Assembly (NCBI GenBank): GCA_945860095.1
Contig: CAMAPP010000013.1
Span: forward strand, 1 to 38,961
DNA: 38,961 bases
Origin: Rhizobium sp. Q54
GTDB taxonomy: Bacteria; Pseudomonadota; Alphaproteobacteria; CADEGL01
Direction: 5' to 3'
Positions 8,427 to 18,320 of the stretch are shown one piece after another. Numbering within the stretch: the stretch's first letter is position 1; the number at the start of each line of letters is the position of its first letter. A program made the translations under genes and the position numbers. The notes under the pieces are model-generated. The model saw only the letters and a list, made by a program, of their open reading frames with translations, was not told where the DNA came from and did not search any database.

Positions 8427-8477
8427 CCCTGTCGATTCGCCGACCCTATCGATTCGCCGTCCTTATTGATTCGATAG
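8427..8477. repeat. 17-bp tandem repeat, 3 copies, in divergent promoter region
   Basis: Three 17-bp units lie at 8427-8443, 8444-8460 and 8461-8477 (cores CCCTGTCGATTCGCCGA, CCCTATCGATTCGCCGT, and a decayed third). They fill much of the 104-bp region between the divergent sugar dehydrogenase and DUF2336 genes, so they overlap whatever promoters these genes use. Confidence 0.8.
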
Positions 8478-8504
8478 CCTTAACAGTTTTCTAACGACCC
8501 AAGG

Positions 8505-9743
8505 ATGAGTATCGAGTCCAATTCCAAGGCGAGGGACATGGGTCGATCTCGTTCGCGCATTCCGATCCACGGCCTGAAGGCAAAATTGTCCGCGCTTGCC
8601 GACGAGGACGATGAAAATACGAACATGCGACTGGAAAAATTGCTGAACTTGGCGCGCGATCGCTCCGCGGAGGGGCGCGCGGAACTGCTGGATGCCGTTG
8701 GACACATCTATTCCGATGGCGGTACCGGCATCGGCGCGCGCGAACGGAGATTGATCGAGGACATCTTGCGCCGTCTCGTCGGCGAGGTGGAGCGGGACGT
8801 GCGCGCGGCCTTGGCCGAGCGATTGGCCGATCTCCAATCCGCGCCGAAGGATTTGATTTGGCGCCTGGCCAATGACGACGCGCAGGTCGCATTCCCGATC
8901 CTCATGCGCTCGGGCTTGCTCGAAGATTCGGAATTGATCGAGATCGTTCGCCACAAAACGACCGGTCACCGCCTTGCCGTCGCCCAGCGCACGCCCGTGA
9001 CCATGCCCGTATCGGCGGCGCTTGCCGAATCCGGCGAGGCATCAGTGATCGCGGCATTGCTCGCCAATCTCGAGTCGCATATCTCGACCGAGACCTTCGA
9101 GCTGATCGCCGATATGGCGCACGAGGCGGAAATTCTCCAGCAACCGCTCGTCGCGCGCAGAGATCTTCCGGGCGAATTGGCGCGCCGGATGTACTGGTGG
9201 GTTTCGGCCGCCCTGCGTCAACAGATTCTGGCGAATTTCGACATCGATACGGACGAGCTCGACGGCGCCATGGCCGAGGCGGTGACGGCGCGCACGCCCG
9301 CGGTCGTGCGCGGCGAGCTCGTGCCCAAAACCGGCTTGGGCGAGCAGGCCGAAACCCTGTTCCGCACCGGCGCGCCCGCGCCCGAACTTCTGGTCCGGCT
9401 CATGCGCGCCGGAAAATTCGATCTGTTCGAGGTCGTGCTCGCCCGCGCGCTCGATCTTAGGCTGTCCATGCTGCGGCGCGTGTTGTACGAACCAGGCGGT
9501 CAGGCCCTGGCGGTGGGCATGCGCGCCATCGGCATCGCGAAACCCGATTTCGCCGCTATTTTCCTCTGGAGCCGCAACGCCCGGCCCGGCGACAAGAACG
9601 TGGCCGAGGACGAACTGGCTCGCGCCTTGCGCTTTTACGACCGCGTCAGCGCCGGCGTGGCGCGCGGCGTGCTCCGCCGCTGGCAGCGCGATCCCAATTA
9701 CCAGGAAGCGATCGACGCCATCGGTTACGAAGGCGCCGCCTGA
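8505..9743 (+). CDS. DUF2336 domain protein
   Basis: DUF2336 proteins are alpha-helical, HEAT-like proteins found mainly in Alphaproteobacteria; their general role is not established. The 412-residue protein shows the usual pattern: an N-terminal charged segment, then repeated helical hairpins such as RDVRAALAERLADL and DDAQVAFPILM. Its middle part has STETFELIADMAHEAEILQQPL. The start at 8505 has AAGG directly against the ATG. The in-frame ATG at 8538, with AAGG 7 nt upstream, is a credible alternative. The last roughly 26 codons and the stop are duplicated downstream as part of a 91-bp repeat. It converges on pgk. Confidence 0.85.
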   Translation: MSIESNSKARDMGRSRSRIPIHGLKAKLSALADEDDENTNMRLEKLLNLARDRSAEGRAELLDAVGHIYSDGGTGIGARERRLIEDILRRLVGEVERDVRAALAERLADLQSAPKDLIWRLANDDAQVAFPILMRSGLLEDSELIEIVRHKTTGHRLAVAQRTPVTMPVSAALAESGEASVIAALLANLESHISTETFELIADMAHEAEILQQPLVARRDLPGELARRMYWWVSAALRQQILANFDIDTDELDGAMAEAVTARTPAVVRGELVPKTGLGEQAETLFRTGAPAPELLVRLMRAGKFDLFEVVLARALDLRLSMLRRVLYEPGGQALAVGMRAIGIAKPDFAAIFLWSRNARPGDKNVAEDELARALRFYDRVSAGVARGVLRRWQRDPNYQEAIDAIGYEGAA

Positions 9744-9843
9744 GCCGTCTCAGCGCGGCGTGCTCCGCCGCTGGCAGCGCGATTCCAATTACCAGGAAGC
9801 GATCGACGCCATCAGTTACGAAGGCGCCGCCCGAGCTCTCTCA
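9662..9843. repeat. 91-bp direct duplication of the DUF2336 3' end
   Basis: Bases 9662-9752 recur at 9753-9843 with a few substitutions. The unit holds the last roughly 26 codons, the stop codon and the spacer after the DUF2336 gene. In the second copy the stop TGA has become CGA (9832-9834), so the remnant frame stays open. The period of 91 is not a multiple of three. The second copy is therefore a decayed tail and not part of the protein. Confidence 0.92.
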
Positions 9844-9897
9844 GCGCGGCGCCAGCGCCGCCCGAGCTCTCTCAGCGCGGCGCCAGCGCCGCGACGC
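9825..9897. repeat. 31-bp tandem repeat covering the pgk stop
   Basis: A 31-bp unit beginning CGCCGCCCGAGCTCTCTCAG lies at 9825-9855 and 9856-9886, with a partial third copy from 9887. It is nested at the right edge of the 91-bp duplication. The pgk stop codon (9872-9874, minus strand) lies inside the second copy, so the last residues of phosphoglycerate kinase are encoded by repeat sequence. Confidence 0.9.
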
Positions 9898-11065
9898 CGG
9901 GCAGTGTCTTGCCTTCGAGCCATTCGAGGAAGGCGCCGCCTGCGGTCGAGACATAGCTGAAGCGCTCGACCACGCCGGCGTGGCCGAGCGCCGCCACCGT
10001 GTCGCCGCCACCCGCGACCGTGAGCAGGCGGCCGCCATCGGTGAGTTCCGCGGCACGGCGCGCAAGCGCGTTGGTGCCAGCGTCGAACGGCGGCGTCTCG
10101 AACGCGCCGACCGGACCGTTCCACACCAAGGTCCGGCAATTTTCGAGTTCCTTACAGAGCGCCGCGATCGAGGCGGGACCGATATCGAGGATCAGCTGAT
10201 CCCGCGGCACGGCGCCGATCGGCACCGTGCGCGTCGCGACACCGGCTGCGAGCGCAGGTGCCACGACCGCGTCCTCGGGCAGCAACAGTGTGCAGCCCGC
10301 GCGCTTGGCCGCGTCCTCGATCCGGCGTGCGGTCGCGGCCAGATCGCGCTCGCACAGCGATTTTCCGACTTCGAGCCCGCGTGCGAACAAAAAAGTGTTC
10401 GCCATCCCGCCGCCGATGACGAGACGGTCGACCTTGGCGGCGAGATTGGCGAGCAGATCGAGCTTGGTCGAAACCTTGGCGCCGCCGACGATGGCGGCGA
10501 GCGGCCGAGCGGGCCGTGCCAGCGCCTTGCCGAGATGGTCGAGTTCCTCCTGCATCAGCCGCCCGGCGGCAGTGGGCAGCAGGCGCGCGAGCGCGTCCGT
10601 CGAAGCGTGCGCGCGGTGCGCGGTCGAGAATGCGTCGTTGACGTAGATCTCGCCCAGTCTGGCGAGCGCGGCGGCGAAATCGGGATCGTTCTTTTCCTCG
10701 CCTGCGTGGAAGCGCAGATTTTCGAGCACCGCCACACCGCCCTCGGGCAGAGCGCGGATCGCCTCCTCGGCGGCCGCGCCCACGCAATCCTCGACGAAGA
10801 CGATCTTGCGTCCCAGCGCGCGCGCCAAGGCCGGGACCACCTGTTTCAGGGAATATTCCGCGCTGCGTCCCTTGGGCCGGCCGAAATGCGAGATGACGGC
10901 GACGCGCGCGCCCTTGCCTGTGAGTTCCGCGATGGTCGGCGCAAGACGCACAAGGCGCGCATCGTCCGTCACCCGGCCGTCCAACACCGGCACATTCAGA
11001 TCGGCGCGCAGGACGACGCGGCGGCCTTTGACTTCGAGGTCATCGAGGGAACGGAACTGGGCCAT
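9872..11065 (-). CDS. pgk: Phosphoglycerate kinase
   Basis: Pgk transfers phosphate between 1,3-bisphosphoglycerate and ADP in glycolysis and gluconeogenesis. The 397-residue protein has the normal bacterial length. It contains the N-terminal [17 protein letters not shown], the hinge-region [20 protein letters not shown] and the nucleotide-site GGGDTVAAL. The start at 11065 gives the usual [17 protein letters not shown]. No gap or tktA gene is adjacent, unlike many bacteria; the upstream neighbour is a divergent ferredoxin reductase. Its 3' end lies in a 31-bp repeat shared with the convergent DUF2336 gene end. Confidence 0.96.
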   Translation of the reverse strand: MAQFRSLDDLEVKGRRVVLRADLNVPVLDGRVTDDARLVRLAPTIAELTGKGARVAVISHFGRPKGRSAEYSLKQVVPALARALGRKIVFVEDCVGAAAEEAIRALPEGGVAVLENLRFHAGEEKNDPDFAAALARLGEIYVNDAFSTAHRAHASTDALARLLPTAAGRLMQEELDHLGKALARPARPLAAIVGGAKVSTKLDLLANLAAKVDRLVIGGGMANTFLFARGLEVGKSLCERDLAATARRIEDAAKRAGCTLLLPEDAVVAPALAAGVATRTVPIGAVPRDQLILDIGPASIAALCKELENCRTLVWNGPVGAFETPPFDAGTNALARRAAELTDGGRLLTVAGGGDTVAALGHAGVVERFSYVSTAGGAFLEWLEGKTLPGVAALAPR

Positions 11066-11142
11066 GGCTTTTCAATCCAGCGGGTTTGGGGCCGGGCGCG
11101 ACCGAAGCACGGCAGGCCCCGATTTTCAATCGGCCGGGCGGT

Positions 11143-11236
11143 CGGGCGTTGCGGCGGTCGGGCGTTGCGGCGGTGGGCGTGGCGGCGGTGGGCGTGGCGG
11201 CGGTCTGGCGTTGCGGCGGTAGGGCGTTGCGGCGGA
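11143..11236. repeat. 15/16-bp GC-rich minisatellite, 6 copies
   Basis: Six units of the pattern NGGGCGTTGCGGCGGT lie at 11143-11158, 11159-11174, 11175-11189, 11190-11204, 11205-11220 and 11221-11236. Units 3 and 4 are 15 bp and the others 16 bp. The array fills much of the 241-bp spacer between the divergent pgk and ferredoxin-NADP reductase genes. It is very G-rich on the plus strand, so G-quadruplex or slipped structures are possible. Nothing else was recognised in this spacer. Confidence 0.92.
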
Positions 11237-11306
11237 CGCCGAATCGCACTGTAATGCCGCCCGCCGCATCGCCCCGCCACCGGGGGAAGGCGGCTGGGGG
11301 GCACGC

Positions 11307-12611
11307 GTGAGCATTTCCGTCGCCATCGTCGGTTCGGGCCCGAGCGGATTTTATACGGCCGCCGCCTTGCTCGAATTGGGCGCGGACTGCACCATCGACA
11401 TAATTGAGCGTCTGCCCACGCCCTACGGCCTCATCCGAGGCGGCGTGGCGCCCGACCACCAGACCACCAAGCGGGTCATGCGCGCCTACGAGCGCACGGC
11501 GCTCCATTCCAAGGTCCGCTATTACGGCAATGTCGAACTGGGCAAGGACATCGCGCTCGGCGAGTTGCGCGCTCTGTACGACGCGGTCGTATTGTCGGTC
11601 GGCGCGCCCTTCGACCGGCCGCTCGGCATCCCGGGCGAGGACAAGCACGGCGTCATCGGTTCCGCCGCCTTCGTTGGCTGGTACAACGGCCATCCCGATT
11701 TCCGCGATCTCGACCCGGACCTCGCCACCAAGGCCGTGGTCGTGATCGGCAACGGCAATGTCGCCATCGATATCGCGCGCGTGCTGGTGAAGTCCAAGGC
11801 GGAAATGGCCGCGACCGATCTGCCCGGTTACGCCGAGGCGGCGATTCGCGCCTCGCCCATAGCGGATGTTTACATGGCGGGAAGGCGCGGCCCCATCGAG
11901 GCGAAATTCACCAATGTCGAGCTGCGCGAAATGGGCGAGCTCGAGGACTGCCATCCCGTCGTCGAGGCCGCCCAGTTGCCCGATACCGTAACCGGAGAGA
12001 TGTCCGACCGCGACCGCCGCCTGCGCGAGAAAAACATGGCGTCCATGCGCGAATTCGCGGCGCAGTCTCCGGCGGGAAAGTCCAAGCGCGTGCACTTCAC
12101 CTTCTTCGCCAAGCCGGTCGAGATCCTGGGCGGCGGGCGCGTCGAGGGCATAAGGTTCGAGCGCACCAAGGTTACGGACGGGCGCGCGGTCGATACGGGC
12201 GAATTCTTCGAGATCGCCTGCGGCCTGGTGCTGCCCGCCATCGGCTATCAGGGCGCGGCGCTCGAAGGCGCGCCGTTCGATGCGCGCGGCGGCGTCATCC
12301 CGAACGCCCGGGGCCGGGTCGAGCCTGGGCTTTATGTCGCGGGCTGGATCAAGCGCGGCCCGACCGGCGTCATCGGCACCAACAAGCCCGATGGCGACGA
12401 AGCCGCCGAGGCGATCCTCGCGGATGCAGGCGCGGGCGGTAAACCCGGGAGGAGCGCGCTCGACGCGCATCTTGCGTCACGCAACGTCGTGCCCGTGAGC
12501 TTCGCCGATTGGAAGACGATCGAGGCGGCGGAAATCGCCGCAGCCGCGCCGGGCGCACCGCGCGAGAAATTCTGCCGCGTCCGCGACTTGCTCGCGGTCT
12601 TGGGCCGCTGA
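11307..12611 (+). CDS. Ferredoxin-NADP+ reductase, adrenodoxin reductase type
   Basis: This 434-residue flavoprotein belongs to the FprA/adrenodoxin reductase class and moves electrons between NADP(H) and ferredoxin. The FAD motif is GSGPSGFYTAAALLE (residues 9-23), followed by LPTPYGLIRGGVAPDH. The NADP motif is GNGNVAIDIARVL, and the C-terminal signature is GWIKRGPTGVIGTNKPDG. The start is GTG at 11307, with G-rich Shine-Dalgarno-like sequence 5' of it (GGGGAAGG at 11282-11290 and GGGGGG just before). It lies directly upstream of korA and korB in the same direction, suggesting it recycles the ferredoxin reduced by that enzyme. No ferredoxin gene is in the window. Confidence 0.92.
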   Translation: MSISVAIVGSGPSGFYTAAALLELGADCTIDIIERLPTPYGLIRGGVAPDHQTTKRVMRAYERTALHSKVRYYGNVELGKDIALGELRALYDAVVLSVGAPFDRPLGIPGEDKHGVIGSAAFVGWYNGHPDFRDLDPDLATKAVVVIGNGNVAIDIARVLVKSKAEMAATDLPGYAEAAIRASPIADVYMAGRRGPIEAKFTNVELREMGELEDCHPVVEAAQLPDTVTGEMSDRDRRLREKNMASMREFAAQSPAGKSKRVHFTFFAKPVEILGGGRVEGIRFERTKVTDGRAVDTGEFFEIACGLVLPAIGYQGAALEGAPFDARGGVIPNARGRVEPGLYVAGWIKRGPTGVIGTNKPDGDEAAEAILADAGAGGKPGRSALDAHLASRNVVPVSFADWKTIEAAEIAAAAPGAPREKFCRVRDLLAVLGR

Positions 12612-12642
12612 GCGGGGCATGGCCGAGGCGGCAATCGCCTTA

Positions 12643-12660
12643 CCCGTAACGGGGTTTTTT
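12643..12660 (+). terminator. Possible weak terminator after ferredoxin reductase gene
   Basis: A short stem CCCG/CGGG with loop TAA is followed by G and six T residues (12655-12660), 32 nt after the reductase stop. The stem is only four base pairs, so termination may be partial and read-through to korA is possible. Confidence 0.35.
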
Positions 12661-12748
12661 GAGGATGTACCAGTGGACCGGAGACGGCGATCCGCCTAAC
12701 CTTTCCGGACATGCGCCGCCCGGCCCGCAAGGCGACGCCCGCGCGGCC

Positions 12749-12793
12749 ATGGCTCAAGAGATCATGGTTCAAGAGATCATGGCCCAGGAAATG
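12749..12793. repeat. 15-bp tandem repeat in the korA leader
   Basis: Three 15-bp units lie at 12749-12763 (ATGGCTCAAGAGATC), 12764-12778 (ATGGTTCAAGAGATC) and 12779-12793 (ATGGCCCAGGAAATG). Each starts with ATG and all are in one frame. They end 8 nt before the korA start codon and supply its AGGAA Shine-Dalgarno sequence (12786-12790). Confidence 0.8.
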
Positions 12794-12801
12794 AAATACC
12801 G

Positions 12802-12814
<13 letters not shown>
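12749..12814 (+). other. Candidate 21-codon leader ORF overlapping korA start
   Basis: An open frame of 21 codons begins at the first repeat ATG (12749) and ends at TAA 12812-12814, overlapping the korA start by 13 nt in another frame. It encodes three near-copies of MAQEI followed by MKYRWQQ. No good Shine-Dalgarno precedes its first ATG. It may be an accidental product of the 15-bp repeat; a translational-coupling role is speculative. Confidence 0.2.
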
Positions 12815-14672
<1,858 letters not shown>

Positions 14673-14676
<4 letters not shown>

Positions 14677-15704
14677 ACATCCAAACGCCCGTCGCGAAGC
14701 TAAAGCCCGAGGATTTCGAAACCGACCAGGAATTGCGCTGGTGCCCGGGCTGCGGCGACTACGCCATCATCAAATCGGTGAAGAAGGCGCTGGCTGAAAT
14801 CGGCACGCCACGCGAGAAAACCGTGTTCGTCTCGGGCATCGGCTGCGCCGCGCGCTTTCCCTATTACATCGCGAGCTACGGCTTCCACACCATCCACGGC
14901 CGCGCGCCCGCCGTGGCCACGGGGGTGAAGCTCGCCAATCCCGAGCTCGATGTCTGGGTGGTGGGCGGCGACGGCGACATGCTCTCGATCGGCGGCAATC
15001 ATCTGATGCACGCGCTGCGGCGCAACATCGATTTGAATATCCTGCTGTTCAACAACGAGATCTACGGCCTGACCAAGGGCCAATATTCCCCGACCTCGCG
15101 CGTCGGCACGCGCTCGCCCTCGACCCCACTGGGTTCGGTCGAGCAGCCCGTCTCGGCCGCCCTGTTCGCGCTCGGCGCGGGCGCCCGTTTCGTCGCGCGC
15201 GGCATCGACACCCAGCAGCGCGTGCTGCCCGAATTGCTCAAGCGCGCCCACGCCCACAAGGGCGCGTCCTTCCTCGAGATCATCCAGAACTGCCTCGTTT
15301 ACAACGACGACGCCTTCGCACATTTCACCGCCAAGGACGTGGCCCAGGACAACCAGATCCTGGTCGCGCACGCCAAGCCCCTGCGCTTTGGCAAGGACGG
15401 CAATAAGGGCCTGCGCCTGCGGCCCGGCGCGCTCGAACTCGAGGTCGTGGCGGTCGGCGAGGGCGGTGTTGCGGAAAGCGAGATCCTCGTCCACGACGAA
15501 ACCAACCGCACGCTGGCCAATTGGCTGGCGGCGATGGACGCGCCCAAATTCCCGGTCGCCATCGGCGTCATTTATTGCAATCCGGGCCCGTCCTACGAAG
15601 CGGCGGTCGCGGCGCAAATCGAGGCCGCCAAGGCCAAGGCCTCGACGCCCGATCTCGCCGCCCTGCTGCGCCGGGGCCATTCCTGGCGCGTCGGCGCCAG
15701 CTAG
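14673..15704 (+). CDS. korB: 2-oxoacid:ferredoxin oxidoreductase beta subunit (KorB)
   Basis: KorB carries thiamine pyrophosphate and an iron-sulfur cluster for the 2-oxoacid:ferredoxin oxidoreductase. The 343-residue protein has the cluster cysteines in WCPGCGDYA, IGCAARFPYY and IQNCLVYND. The TPP motif is GDGDMLSIGGNHLMHALRRN, followed by NNEIYGLTKGQ. Its start overlaps the korA stop in ATGA, indicating translational coupling and a 1:1 complex. A 7-bp-stem hairpin follows the stop at 15713-15737. Confidence 0.95.
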
Positions 15705-15712
15705 ACCGCCAT

Positions 15713-15737
15713 CCGGGCGCCCGAGACGGACGCCCGG
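15713..15737 (+). terminator. Hairpin after korB, possible terminator
   Basis: Inverted repeat CCGGGCG (15713-15719) and CGCCCGG (15731-15737) with an 11-nt loop sits 8 nt after the korB stop. It is followed by TATTTCTCC, which is only weakly U-rich. It is the best transcript-end candidate for the reductase-korAB run. Confidence 0.4.
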
Positions 15738-15829
15738 TATTTCTCCATATCCACTCGGGTTTTCTCCGAATCGAAGCGGACGAATCTAAGAGAGGCGATG
15801 CCGCGAGCGCCCCAAGAGTCCCCCTTGTC

Positions 15830-15849
15830 CGGGCGCCACATGGCGCCCG
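15830..15849. promoter_or_regulatory. Near-perfect GC-rich palindrome upstream of 15987
   Basis: CGGGCGCCA and TGGCGCCCG form a 9-bp inverted repeat separated by CA, about 137 bp upstream of the flavoprotein start. It could be an operator or part of a terminator; no U tract follows. The 282-bp spacer 15705-15986 also holds the korB hairpin and a 14-bp tandem repeat, and nothing else recognisable. Confidence 0.3.
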
Positions 15850-15854
15850 ACGTG

Positions 15855-15896
15855 TCTCAATCCCACCGTTTCAATCCCACCGTTTCAATCCCGGGT
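15855..15896. repeat. 14-bp tandem repeat, 3 copies
   Basis: Units TCTCAATCCCACCG (15855-15868), TTTCAATCCCACCG (15869-15882) and TTTCAATCCCGGGT (15883-15896) stand in tandem about 90 bp upstream of the flavoprotein start codon. Confidence 0.85.
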
Positions 15897-15986
15897 TCGG
15901 TTTAATCCGGATGGGCGCCGCCAGTCGGGGCTTTTCGCCACGCGCCCGCCCGCCTAGTCTCTTGCGCTGTTTCCAGGGGAACCGAC

Positions 15987-18305
15987 ATGAGCGAGACCTT
16001 TCCGACCCAAGCCCAAGCCGTCGTGATCGGCGGCGGCATCGCCGGCTGCAACATGGCCTATCATCTGTCCAAGCTCGGCTGGCGGGACGTGGTCGTGGTC
16101 GAGAAGCAAAAACTTTCCTCGGGCACCACCTGGCATTCCGCGGGCAATGTGACGCGCCTGGTGAGCTCGCTCTCGACCATGCGCCACTACAAGTACGCGG
16201 GCGAATTGTATTCCTCGCTCGAGGCCGAAACCGGCCAGGCGACGGGGTGGCGGCGCTGCGGCCGCGTGATGATGGCGCGCACCCCCGGGCGCATCTCGGA
16301 ACTGAAGCGCATGAAGTCCATGGGCAAATTGCTCGGCATCCCGGTCGAGGAAATCTCGTCCAAGGAGGTCGGGGAAAAGCTGCCAATCATGCGCACCGAA
16401 GATCTGGTCGGCGCGATCTGGAGCCCGACCGATGGCCGGGTCAATCCGACCGACGCCCTGATGGCCCTGGTCAAGGGCGCGCGGGCGCGCGGCGTGCGCT
16501 TCATCGAGGACACGGCCGTGACCGGTATCGCGCAGCGCGACGGCCGGGTCACGGGTGTGGAAACCTCGAACGGCCCGATCGCGACCGAGATCGTCGTCAA
16601 CGCGGCCGGGCTGTGGAGCCGGCGCATCGCGACCCTCGCCGGGGTCGATGCGCCGCTCTATGCCGCCGAACACTTCTACATCCTGACCAAGCCCATGGGC
16701 ATGCCCGCCGACATGCCGACCTTCCGCGATCCGGACGGTCTGATTTACGGCCGCGAGGACGTGGGCGGGCTTCTGGTCGGCGCCTTCGATATCGGCGCCA
16801 AGGCCCTGCCGGTCGAATGCCTGCCCGAGAAGTTCGCATTCAGCCTGTTGAATGAGGACTGGGATCAGTTCGAACCCTACATGAAGACGGCGATTCACCG
16901 CATCCCCGCGCTCGAAACCGCGCAGATCCGAATGTTGCTGAACGGCCCGGAAAGCTTCACCCCCGACGGCGATCCACTGGTCGGCGAGGCGCCCGGACTC
17001 AGGGGCTTCTATTTGTTCTGCGGCTTCAATTCGGGCGGCGTCACATATTCACCGGGCACGAGCCGGGCCTTGGCCGAGCGCATCGTCGAGGGCAAGACCG
17101 ACACCGATCTCGCCCATCTCGACCCACGCCGCTTTGGCCCCTGTCATGCGACCGAGGCCTTCCTCAAGGCGCGTGTCACCGAAATGCCGAGCTTCCATTT
17201 TTTCGTGCACGAGGCCGGGCACGAATTCGAAACCGGTCGCGATCTTCGCCTCTCGCCGGTGCATGCGGGTTTCGCCGCGCGCAAATCCCTGTTCGGCGCC
17301 AGCTTCGGCTGGGAACGGCCGAAATATCTCGGCGAGAACGGCGCGACGATGGCCCAGGCGATCGCGGCGGAGTGCGCGGCCGCGCGCGAGCGCGCGGCGC
17401 TGTTCGACCGCACGAGCCTCGCCAAAATCCTGGTGCAGGGGCGCGACGCGGATGCCTATCTCGATTCTCTGTCGCTGCGCCCGCTTGAGATGGCGCCGGG
17501 CGAGGCGCGGCCGACCGTCTTTCTCAACGCCGGGGGCGGCGTCGAGGCCCTGCCCATCGTCGTCCGCCTGTCTGACGGAGATTTTCTGGTTCTCGCCGAA
17601 GCGGAGTCCGGCGATCACGCCATCGATTGGCTCAGGCGCAATGTTCCCGGCACGCGCCACGTCGCGGTGACGGATGTCTCGAACGCCTATGCCGCGTTCG
17701 GCCTGCGCGGCCCGGCGACGGACAAGATCCTCTCGGGGGCCGGCGCGGGCGCGATCGAGGGCTCGGCGCCGCTGGTCGAGCTTGGCTACGCGCGCGGCCG
17801 CGCGGTCTCGGGCGCGTTCGGCGATGATCGCCTGATCCTGGTCGAAAGCGAGTTCGCGGCCAATGTTTACGAGGCCATCCTCGAGGAAGGCGCCAAATCC
17901 GGCATGGCGCACGCCGGATGGTTCGCGAGCGAGGCTTTGCGCCTGTTCGACGGCCGACCGGCCTGGGGCCTCGACACGGGTGCCACCACGGACGCGCGCA
18001 CGACGTTCGGCGCCGTGGCGGCAAAGGGGGCGCGCAATTTCATGGGGCTGGGTGCCTTGCGCACGGCCGGGGCCCCGCGCCTCGTGCGGCGCTGCCTCAT
18101 CCTCAAGGGCAATCCGCGCGCGCAAGGCAGCGAACCCATCATGGCCGCAGGCAAGGTGATCGGCGCCACGACCTCCGGCGCGCAGATTCCCTGGCTGAGC
18201 CGCACCATCGTCATGGGCCATGTTCCGGCCAAGAGCGCGGGCGCGCTATCGGTCGAAATCGAAGCAGAGAGCCATGCGGCCGAGATTCATGCGGCCGACC
18301 GATAA
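15987..18305 (+). CDS. Dimethylglycine/sarcosine dehydrogenase-like flavoprotein with GcvT domains
   Basis: The 772-residue protein has an N-terminal DAO-type FAD domain (GGGIAG at 15-20) and C-terminal GcvT-like folate-binding domains (from about residue 420). This is the layout of dimethylglycine and sarcosine dehydrogenases, which demethylate N-methyl glycines and pass the one-carbon unit to tetrahydrofolate. The sequence SSGTTWHSAGNVT matches the region that carries the covalent flavin histidine in DMGDH (here H50). The GcvT part contains YAAFGLRGP and GARNFMGLGALR. The start has AGGGG upstream (15975-15979). It lies 15 nt ahead of a molybdenum hydroxylase subunit. The exact substrate cannot be read from sequence. 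Confidence 0.88.
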   Translation: MSETFPTQAQAVVIGGGIAGCNMAYHLSKLGWRDVVVVEKQKLSSGTTWHSAGNVTRLVSSLSTMRHYKYAGELYSSLEAETGQATGWRRCGRVMMARTPGRISELKRMKSMGKLLGIPVEEISSKEVGEKLPIMRTEDLVGAIWSPTDGRVNPTDALMALVKGARARGVRFIEDTAVTGIAQRDGRVTGVETSNGPIATEIVVNAAGLWSRRIATLAGVDAPLYAAEHFYILTKPMGMPADMPTFRDPDGLIYGREDVGGLLVGAFDIGAKALPVECLPEKFAFSLLNEDWDQFEPYMKTAIHRIPALETAQIRMLLNGPESFTPDGDPLVGEAPGLRGFYLFCGFNSGGVTYSPGTSRALAERIVEGKTDTDLAHLDPRRFGPCHATEAFLKARVTEMPSFHFFVHEAGHEFETGRDLRLSPVHAGFAARKSLFGASFGWERPKYLGENGATMAQAIAAECAAARERAALFDRTSLAKILVQGRDADAYLDSLSLRPLEMAPGEARPTVFLNAGGGVEALPIVVRLSDGDFLVLAEAESGDHAIDWLRRNVPGTRHVAVTDVSNAYAAFGLRGPATDKILSGAGAGAIEGSAPLVELGYARGRAVSGAFGDDRLILVESEFAANVYEAILEEGAKSGMAHAGWFASEALRLFDGRPAWGLDTGATTDARTTFGAVAAKGARNFMGLGALRTAGAPRLVRRCLILKGNPRAQGSEPIMAAGKVIGATTSGAQIPWLSRTIVMGHVPAKSAGALSVEIEAESHAAEIHAADR

Positions 18306-18320
18306 GTCCGGCCGCTTTGC

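Noticed and set aside
9760-9960. Small frame continuing the duplicated DUF2336 tail
   Set aside because: It is the decayed second copy of a 91-bp repeat and has no start signal of its own.
11143-11236. CRISPR-like or attachment-site array
   Set aside because: Units are abutting and G-rich with length drift, which fits a minisatellite; no integrase is nearby.
15869-15910. tRNA-like sequence (GGTTCGGTTTAATCC)
   Set aside because: A T-arm-like piece occurs, but no anticodon arm, acceptor stem or CCA-compatible fold could be built around it.
15954-16898. Long minus-strand frame opposite the flavoprotein gene
   Set aside because: No family motif; the plus-strand frame is a complete DMGDH-like protein, so this is a shadow of codon bias.
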